Source of the DNA: Prevotellaceae bacterium
Lineage (GTDB): Bacteria; Bacteroidota; Bacteroidia; Bacteroidales; Bacteroidaceae
Reading direction: 5' to 3'
Length of the DNA: 11,526 bases
Assembly (NCBI GenBank): GCA_021204715.1
Contig: JAJPYW010000028.1
Span: forward strand, 1-11,526
The notes under the pieces were generated by a model. That model did not search any database. It saw only the letters and a list, made by a program, of their open reading frames with translations, and was not told where the DNA came from. This document shows positions 7,421 through 11,526 of this stretch, piece after piece. The position numbers and the translations under genes were made by a program. The first letter of the stretch is position 1, and every line of letters starts with the position of its first letter.

Positions 7421-8527
7421 ATGAAAATTGGAATTCCAAAAGAGATTAAAAACAGTGAGAACCGTGTCGGAATGACACCGGCAGGAGTGGCAGAACTATT
7501 AAAGCACGGCCATGAAGTATATGTGCAGCACACAGCCGGAGAGGGCAGTGGTTTTCCCGATGAAGACTACGTTTCGGCAGGCGCCAAGGTATTGCCTTCG
7601 ATAGAAGACGTCTACGCCGCCGCCGACATGATTGTGAAGGTGAAGGAACCTATAGAGCCCGAATATCCCTTGGTGAAGAAGGGACAACTGCTTTTCACTT
7701 ATTTCCATTTTGCAAGCGACGCTGAACTCACCCGTGCCATGATAAAGAGCGGCGGCGTGTGCCTCGCCTACGAGACGGTGCAGTTGCCCGACCGCTCGTT
7801 GCCCTTGCTCGTTCCCATGAGCGAAGTGGCCGGCCGTATGGCCGCCATCAACGGGGCATACTATTTGCAGAAGAGCAAAGGCGGCAAAGGCAAGCTTATT
7901 TGCGGCGTGCCCGGAGTGAAGCCCGTGAAGGTATTGGTGCTCGGCGGCGGCATCGTGGGGCAGGCTGCCGCCCGTGTAGCCGCCGGCATGGAAGCCCGTG
8001 TTGTCATCGCCGACATCTCGCTTCCGCTGCTCAGGCAACTCTCTATCTCCATGCCGCCCAATGTCACCACCATCTACTCTTCGTATCACAATATAATGCT
8101 GGAAATCCGTGACGTCGACATCGTAATCGGTTCGGTGCTCGTGCCGGGCGACAAGACGCCTCACCTCATCAACCGCGACATGCTCAAGCTCATGGAGCCG
8201 GGCACGGTACTCGTCGACGTGGCCATCGACCAAGGTGGTTGCTTCGAGACTTCGCACCCCACCACCCACAGCGAACCTACTTACGAAGTAGATGGCATAC
8301 TGCATTATGCCGTAGCCAATATTCCCGGTGCCGTGCCCAACACGTCCACCATAGCCCTCACCAACGCCACCCTGAAATATGCCTTGGCATTGGCCGATAA
8401 AGGCTGGCGGAAAGCCTGCAAGGACGACGCGGCTTTGGCCAAAGGTCTTAACGTAGTGGAAGGAAAGGTCACGTTCAAGGCGGTAGCCGATGTGTATGGC
8501 CTGCCCTACGAGCCCGTCACTTTGTAA
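7421..8527 (+). CDS. ald: Alanine dehydrogenase
   Basis: A 368-residue protein, essentially the full length of the family. It catalyses the reversible NAD-dependent deamination of L-alanine to pyruvate and ammonium in the cytosol. The sequence opens with the diagnostic MKIGIPKEIKNSENRVGMTP, with substrate-binding Arg15. Lys75 lies in IVKVKEP, catalytic His96 in FTYFHFA and catalytic Asp270 in DVAIDQGG. The NAD-binding glycine loop is VLGGGIVGQA (residues 173-182) and Asp198 is placed for NAD over NADP. No truncation or missing residue is seen. It lies 63 bases after the thioesterase gene, with a -7 promoter element in the gap, and is followed by a strong hairpin. It has no obvious role in the polyene pathway, so it is probably a neighbouring housekeeping gene, though read-through from the operon is possible. 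Confidence 0.96.
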   Translation: MKIGIPKEIKNSENRVGMTPAGVAELLKHGHEVYVQHTAGEGSGFPDEDYVSAGAKVLPSIEDVYAAADMIVKVKEPIEPEYPLVKKGQLLFTYFHFASDAELTRAMIKSGGVCLAYETVQLPDRSLPLLVPMSEVAGRMAAINGAYYLQKSKGGKGKLICGVPGVKPVKVLVLGGGIVGQAAARVAAGMEARVVIADISLPLLRQLSISMPPNVTTIYSSYHNIMLEIRDVDIVIGSVLVPGDKTPHLINRDMLKLMEPGTVLVDVAIDQGGCFETSHPTTHSEPTYEVDGILHYAVANIPGAVPNTSTIALTNATLKYALALADKGWRKACKDDAALAKGLNVVEGKVTFKAVADVYGLPYEPVTL

Positions 8528-8555
8528 CGCGCTATTTACAATTATATATAAAGCA

Positions 8556-8591
8556 AAAGAGGTTGTGCCCGGGTTTGGACACAACCTCTTT
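8556..8591 (+). terminator. Hairpin transcription terminator after ald
   Basis: A perfect 12-bp stem (AAAGAGGTTGTG at 8556-8567 pairing with CACAACCTCTTT at 8580-8591) encloses a 12-base loop. It starts 28 bases after the ald stop. The A-rich left flank and T-rich right edge mean it could work in both directions. It cleanly separates ald from the element to the right. Confidence 0.85.
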
Positions 8592-8613
8592 ACTTTATAA
8601 TATATATTACCTA

Positions 8614-8652
8614 TTGACTGCTCGTTGACTGCTGTCGAGACCTACTTGACTT
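8614..8652 (+). repeat. Short direct repeats TTGACTGCT
   Basis: TTGACTGCT occurs at 8614-8622 and again at 8625-8633, so the copies start 11 bases apart, about one helical turn. A partial third copy, TTGACTT, is at 8646-8652, 21 bases further on. Phased short repeats like these are what arm-type binding sites for a recombinase or excisionase look like, but that use is inference. Confidence 0.45.
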
Positions 8653-8806
8653 TACTATGAGCAAGATATTGCAAAAATTATCCGGCATCCCGACAGATAA
8701 TCATCTGACAGAAATAACAAGAAATGCACACATTGGAAGGGCAAACAAAACTGGATAAACCGATGTTAAGCATTGTCGAATACACTGTTAAACAGCAGAT
8801 TGCGTA

Positions 8807-8838
8807 TTTGTTGGCAGATTCTTTTCGTATTAACTTTA
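8807..8838 (+). promoter_or_regulatory. Bacteroidetes-type promoter for the helix-turn-helix gene
   Basis: TTTG (8807-8810) and TAACTTTA (8831-8838) are separated by 20 bases. This matches the Bacteroidetes promoter layout (TTTG, 19-21 bases, TAnnTTTG) with one mismatch, at the last base. It would start transcription near 8845, leaving an A-rich leader of about 60 bases before the ATG at 8908, and could drive both helix-turn-helix genes. Confidence 0.55.
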
Positions 8839-8907
8839 CACTGAAAAATCGAATCGGAAGCAACCAAAACCGACAAAAAAAATAAATCAAATTATAAAAT
8901 AACGAGT

Positions 8908-9243
8908 ATGTCTAAAACAGAACAAAAACCGAACGAAACCGCCCTGCTCCGAAAGGTGGTGGACGGACTGAAACAAGAGCTGGAGAAAGTCAAGAACGTA
9001 GTTTACGCCTCAAAGGAGGTTCTGAATTTGGAGGAAGCCGCCTTGTTCTTGGGTATTTCCAAAAGTTCGCTCTACAAGATGACGCACAATCAGGTCATCC
9101 CGTACTTCAAGCCCAACAACAAGATGGTGTATTTCGAGAAGTCCGAACTCCTGAAATGGCTAAGGAAGAATCCCATTGCCTCACAAGGACAAATTTCGGA
9201 AGAGGCAAACGCCATCATGCAGAACCTCGCCAAAAATGATTAA
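8908..9243 (+). CDS. Helix-turn-helix (excisionase/HTH_17-type) protein
   Basis: A 111-residue protein. Residues 10-32 form a charged amphipathic helix, possibly a short coiled coil (LLRKVVDGLKQELEKVKNVV). Residues 38-86 form an excisionase-type winged helix: VLNLEEAALFLGISKSSLYKM, then VIPYFKPNNKMVYFEKSELLKWL, where IPYFKP-N-KMVYF is the usual wing. Proteins of this type in Bacteroides integrative elements act as excision factors or transcription regulators, bending DNA at attachment or promoter sites. It is the first gene of the element, behind a Bacteroidetes-like promoter, and is followed 30 bases later by a related HTH gene. An A-rich leader replaces a Shine-Dalgarno site, as is common in this phylum. 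The DNA-binding fold is clear; excision versus regulation cannot be decided. Confidence 0.85.
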   Translation: MSKTEQKPNETALLRKVVDGLKQELEKVKNVVYASKEVLNLEEAALFLGISKSSLYKMTHNQVIPYFKPNNKMVYFEKSELLKWLRKNPIASQGQISEEANAIMQNLAKND

Positions 9244-9273
9244 CCCTCTTTCAAACACAGGCATAATCCGTAT

Positions 9274-9750
9274 ATGACAGAAAACGAAAATCTACACCTG
9301 TCTTTTGACAATCTTCCCCGGTCAGTGGCTGAACTTCACGAGAAGATAGACCGCCTGACCGGAATGTTTGAGCAGTTCATTTCCTCGACCACCGTAACTT
9401 CTTTGCCGGAAATTATGACGGTTGAGGATGTGTCTGCCATGCTCTGTAAGTTCGTTTCCACCATCTATGCGATGACTTCCGAACACAGGATTCCATACCG
9501 CAAGCAAGGCAACAAACTCTATTTTCTTCGTTCCGAAATCCAATCATGGCTTATGGATGCTGTTGTACCCAAAGGCACTCCGAAGCGCAAACGCAAGCCA
9601 CAGAATGATGATTTTTTTAAGTATAGTGAACGGCAACCAGATAGCAAACCAGACGAAAATCCAAGTGAAAGCAACGCAACTTCTACACAGATTCCCTCGG
9701 AAAATGTTGATGAGGATAGCGGTAAGGTTACCGCCTCGGAGTGTAAATAA
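9274..9750 (+). CDS. Second helix-turn-helix (excisionase/HTH_17-type) protein
   Basis: A 158-residue protein. A leading helical segment (residues 15-37, SVAELHEKIDRLTGMFEQFI) is followed by an excisionase-like domain (48-93: IMTVEDVSAMLCKFVSTIYAM, then RIPYRKQGNKLYFLRSEIQSWL). A basic patch GTPKRKRKPQ (101-110) comes next, and then a polar Ser/Asn/Glu/Pro-rich tail to the stop. The core aligns well with the first HTH protein (SLYKMTHNQVIPY against TIYAMTSEHRIPY), so the two are paralogues. The low-complexity tail looks like an interdomain linker, and the reading frame stays open after the TAA into a further domain, so this protein may be a shortened form of a longer ancestor. The role is probably excision or regulation of the mobile element. 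Confidence 0.82.
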   Translation: MTENENLHLSFDNLPRSVAELHEKIDRLTGMFEQFISSTTVTSLPEIMTVEDVSAMLCKFVSTIYAMTSEHRIPYRKQGNKLYFLRSEIQSWLMDAVVPKGTPKRKRKPQNDDFFKYSERQPDSKPDENPSESNATSTQIPSENVDEDSGKVTASECK

Positions 9751-9807
9751 GCACCGTATTCCATCGAAAGCCGGACGCATTCAAGAAGCGGAGCGACCAT
9801 CTTCGCC

Positions 9808-10098
9808 GTGCTTTTTCCAAAGGAAATTGAAGCTGCCGAAAAACGGAAGTTCGTACAGATTGCCCGGGGATTTAATGGCTATTGGAGCGATTTCGGCAAT
9901 GGCGGCTATATTTTCAACTCACAACAGGAAGCCGAAAATTTTGCAAGAACGATAAGAGGGAAAGAAGAATCAGACCGAATATCATCACAACACCCAGTAT
10001 TGGGAAACGAGGGCTTGACCGCAACTTATACGGAAGGTAAGCTGCCAACCATGCAGGGCGAACAGCCTTTGTCTGACGGTAATACCTCTTATAAGTAA
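9808..10098 (+). CDS. Small mobile-element domain protein, probably the detached C-terminal part of the preceding gene
   Basis: An open frame of 96 codons from a GTG. It contains EKRKFVQIARGFNGYWSDFG followed by NGGYIFNSQQEAENFA. This resembles a small domain I associate with the ends of Bacteroides mobile-element proteins (pattern THSxTG...xGGYxSxFxxGFxFxSxxxAxxF). The matching first part of that pattern, RTHSRSGATIFAV, is encoded just upstream of the GTG, in the same frame. Between the preceding TAA (9748-9750) and the GTG all 19 codons are open, with no ATG and no ribosome-binding site. The likely explanations are a nonsense mutation splitting a former HTH-plus-domain protein, or stop-codon readthrough. 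As a free-standing gene it would lack its first strand. The remaining tail (about residues 55-96) is polar. No function can be assigned. Confidence 0.45.
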   Translation: MLFPKEIEAAEKRKFVQIARGFNGYWSDFGNGGYIFNSQQEAENFARTIRGKEESDRISSQHPVLGNEGLTATYTEGKLPTMQGEQPLSDGNTSYK

Positions 10099-10134
10099 AT
10101 GGCACACATAGCAGTACAGAGCGTTTTACAGGGG

Positions 10135-10243
10135 AGTGTTTTAGGGCTGGCAAGTTTATGTTTTCGTCCACGAAAACTACGCCACAAGCGGCGACCCGGT
10201 CACACGGAATCCGCAACTTCCCCCATTATAGCCCTAAAACATT
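10135..10243. other. Probable origin of transfer (oriT) with nested palindromes
   Basis: This stretch just upstream of mobC has no gene but dense symmetry. A perfect 11-bp inverted repeat, GTTTTAGGGCT (10138-10148) and AGCCCTAAAAC (10230-10240), brackets the whole region and extends to 13 of 14 matching positions. Inside lie GTTTTCGT-CC-ACGAAAAC (10160-10177, a perfect 8-bp stem), CGCC-ACAAGC-GGCG (10180-10193) and CGGA-A-TCCG (10205-10213). Position next to mobC and relaxase genes and stem-loops of this kind are the usual marks of an oriT in mobilizable elements. The nick site cannot be identified by eye. The outer repeat could also be an operator for the mob genes. Confidence 0.65.
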
Positions 10244-10273
10244 ATCCCAATTATAACTGATAACGACAAGCGT

Positions 10274-10624
10274 ATGACAGACAATGAAAATTCACATAAA
10301 GGCGGCAGACCGAAGTCCGCAAAGGGCAAGGCACGGACAAAGACCATATCCACGAGGCTCACGCTTGCCGAGTGGAAGGCGGTCATGAAACGGATAACAG
10401 ATGCAGGAAAGAAGCCGTCCTACTTTCTGCGCGAACTGTTGCTGCACGGAAAAGTGGCAGCAGCACGGACACAGGAGGACAGACGGCAGATTAGGACGTT
10501 GGAGGGAGGATGCAACAATCTGAACCAACTGGCGAAGATGGCACACCAACAGGGCTTTTTTCTTTTGAAAGGCAAAATCATGGACTTGTTGGACGAGTTC
10601 AACAAAATCATAGAGAGGATATGA
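10274..10624 (+). CDS. mobC: Mobilization/relaxosome accessory protein (MobC-like)
   Basis: A 116-residue basic protein. The N-terminal tail is rich in Lys/Arg/Gly (GGRPKSAKGKARTK). Next comes a ribbon-helix-helix-like segment, KTISTRLTLAEWKAVMKRI (residues 23-41), with KKPSYFLRELLLHGKV after it. The C-terminal half has the MobC signature GGCNNLNQLAKMAHQQGF (78-95) and a final helix. MobC proteins bind oriT, help open the DNA strands and load the relaxase. The gene lies 30 bases after the palindromic oriT candidate, and its TGA overlaps the relaxase start in ATGATG, the normal mobC-relaxase arrangement. It is complete. The family assignment is firm; the details of oriT binding are inferred from the family. 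Confidence 0.9.
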   Translation: MTDNENSHKGGRPKSAKGKARTKTISTRLTLAEWKAVMKRITDAGKKPSYFLRELLLHGKVAAARTQEDRRQIRTLEGGCNNLNQLAKMAHQQGFFLLKGKIMDLLDEFNKIIERI

Positions 10625-11526
10625 TGGGCGACTTGAAGAAACGGGCGAGTTTCGCCAGAGCGGTGAACTACGTGAACAACCCGAAGAAGGCAAGGCTCAT
10701 CGACAGCAAGGACGTGAGACTGGATGACAATGCAACCATGGCAAGGAGTATGCAGGGGCAGGATGATGACAAGCCGGGGCGCAAGCTGACAAATCCGGTT
10801 TACCATATCTCGCTGGACTTCGCCCATGAGGATGCGTCCAGACTAACAGATACCATGATGGTAGAAATCGCCCGTGAGTATATGCGGCGCATGGGCATAA
10901 CTAACACCCAGTACATAGTGAGCCGCCATACCGACACGGAACACCAACATCTGCATATCGTGGCTAACAGAGTGGACAATGACGGGAATACCATCAGCGA
11001 CAGTAACGATAAAGCGCGAAACGTGACAATATGCAAGGCTCCCACGAGGGAATACGGGCTGCACTTCTCTAAGGGCAAGATGAACGTGAAGCGTGACCGC
11101 CTGCGTGGAAAGGACAAGGTGAAATACCAAATCTATGATGCTGTCAAGGCGGCTCTGCCACGTTGTAACAGTTGGTCGGATTTATGTGACAGGCTGGCAA
11201 AGCAAGGTATCGAAGTGCATTTCAAATACGACAGAAGCAAAGGTCAAATCCTCGGGGTGTCGTTCACGAAGAATGAACTTTCATTCAGCGGTTCACGGAT
11301 AGACCGGAGCATGAGCTTTTATAAGTTGGACAAACTGTTTGGAAGCCGCATTTCCGAAGGTATGGAATGGCAACCCCATGTGCAGGACACGAGTTTTGCC
11401 GGACAGACATCACCAATTATACAAAGCGTGGCAACGAACAGTCATGCAGCAGACACTTTTATAGGGCGACCGTCACCGACCGGAGATGCAACGGACGGTA
11501 ACAGCGGTACCTCTGTAGAATCCGGC
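10621..11526 (+). CDS. MOBP-type relaxase / mobilization nuclease, N-terminal part
   Basis: An open frame of 302 codons running off the window end. It starts at 10621 or 10624 in the overlap with the mobC stop. The N-terminus SFARAVNYVNNPKKARLI offers Tyr17 as the likely DNA-cleaving tyrosine (motif I). The segment PVYHISLDF (59-67) is the core strand, and HTDTEHQHLHIVANRV (103-118) is the HUH metal-binding motif with His108, His110 and His112. The block NTISDSNDKARNV and then RDRLRGKDKVKYQIYDAVK also matches the relaxases of Bacteroides mobilizable elements. It would nick one strand at oriT, stay covalently attached and lead the strand through a conjugative pore supplied by a helper element. 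Past about residue 240 the sequence becomes Ser/Thr/Gly-rich and unconserved; the C-terminus is outside the window. Confidence 0.93.
   Translation, partial: MMGDLKKRASFARAVNYVNNPKKARLIDSKDVRLDDNATMARSMQGQDDDKPGRKLTNPVYHISLDFAHEDASRLTDTMMVEIAREYMRRMGITNTQYIVSRHTDTEHQHLHIVANRVDNDGNTISDSNDKARNVTICKAPTREYGLHFSKGKMNVKRDRLRGKDKVKYQIYDAVKAALPRCNSWSDLCDRLAKQGIEVHFKYDRSKGQILGVSFTKNELSFSGSRIDRSMSFYKLDKLFGSRISEGMEWQPHVQDTSFAGQTSPIIQSVATNSHAADTFIGRPSPTGDATDGNSGTSVESG

Larger units (their letters stand above)
8593..8907. other. AT-rich intergenic junction between chromosome and mobile element
   Basis: No convincing gene is seen in these 315 bases. Composition falls sharply compared with the operon (22 of 60 bases are G or C in 8701-8760, against 36 of 60 in 2221-2280). 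It holds a tandem TTGACTGCT repeat, a short hairpin CAGAT-AATC-ATCTG (8694-8707) and a promoter candidate near its right end. The left boundary of the mobile element probably lies here, but no second attachment copy is in the window to fix it. Confidence 0.5.

Noticed and set aside
7499..8584. Minus-strand open frame of 361 codons opposite ald
   Set aside because: It overlaps a certain alanine dehydrogenase gene, has a His/Gly-rich shadow composition and crosses the ald terminator hairpin.
8741..8751. Possible CTnDOT-type attachment core (GTTnnTTTGC, reverse strand)
   Set aside because: The sequence has three bases rather than two between GTT and TTTGC, so it does not match, and no partner copy is visible.
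8764..8791. TGTTAA direct repeats in the junction
   Set aside because: Only six bases, 22 apart, in AT-rich DNA; easily expected by chance.
8678..8890. Minus-strand 70-codon frame in the AT-rich junction
   Set aside because: Cysteine- and phenylalanine-rich translation of AT-rich DNA without family resemblance; it also covers the promoter candidate.
9557..9955. Plus-strand frame of 132 codons overlapping HTH gene 2 and the following domain
   Set aside because: It is out of frame with two better-supported segments and shows no domain; the T7 run at 9612-9618 could allow slippage into it, but the product would lose the recognisable downstream domain.
10157..10164. TATGTTTT as a -7 promoter element for the mob genes
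   Set aside because: It has a mismatch at the last base, overlaps the inner oriT stem, and no TTTG lies 19-21 bases upstream.

Overview
The window looks like chromosomal DNA of a Bacteroidales bacterium (Bacteroides/Prevotella/Parabacteroides relatives; genus not determinable here). Reasons: a flexirubin/aryl-polyene (APE)-type lipid operon, promoter-like sites of the Bacteroidetes type (TTTG / TAnnTTTG), weak or absent Shine-Dalgarno sequences, and a mobilization module closely resembling those of Bacteroides mobilizable elements.

Region 1 (1-7357) is the distal part of a tightly packed plus-strand operon that begins before the window. In order: the C-terminal end of a beta-ketoacyl-ACP synthase, an acyl carrier protein, two different hot-dog-fold dehydratase-like proteins, an MMPL/RND-type lipid exporter, a phytoene-desaturase-like FAD oxidoreductase, a FabG-type ketoreductase, a secreted LolA-like protein and a 4HBT-type thioesterase. 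Several junctions overlap by 1-4 bases (TGATG, ATGA). Together they form a type II fatty acid/polyketide elongation cycle (KS, ACP, KR, DH) plus thioester release and envelope export (MMPL, LolA-like). The best reading is an APE/flexirubin-like polyene pathway; the starter-unit, ligase and acyltransferase genes would lie upstream.

Region 2 (7358-8592) holds alanine dehydrogenase (ald) with a -7-type promoter element in front and a strong hairpin terminator behind.

Region 3 (8593-8907) is an AT-rich gap without a convincing gene. It marks a drop in base composition (60-base lines I counted: 36/60 GC at 2221, 22/60 at 8701, 27/60 at 9361) and carries a tandem 9-base repeat and a good promoter candidate.

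Region 4 (8908-11526) is the left part of an integrative/mobilizable element: two related excisionase-type helix-turn-helix genes, a small domain lying in the same frame after the second one's stop codon, a palindrome-rich probable oriT, a MobC-like relaxosome protein and a MOBP-type relaxase cut by the window end. No integrase, insertion-sequence transposase, CRISPR array, rRNA or tRNA was seen.
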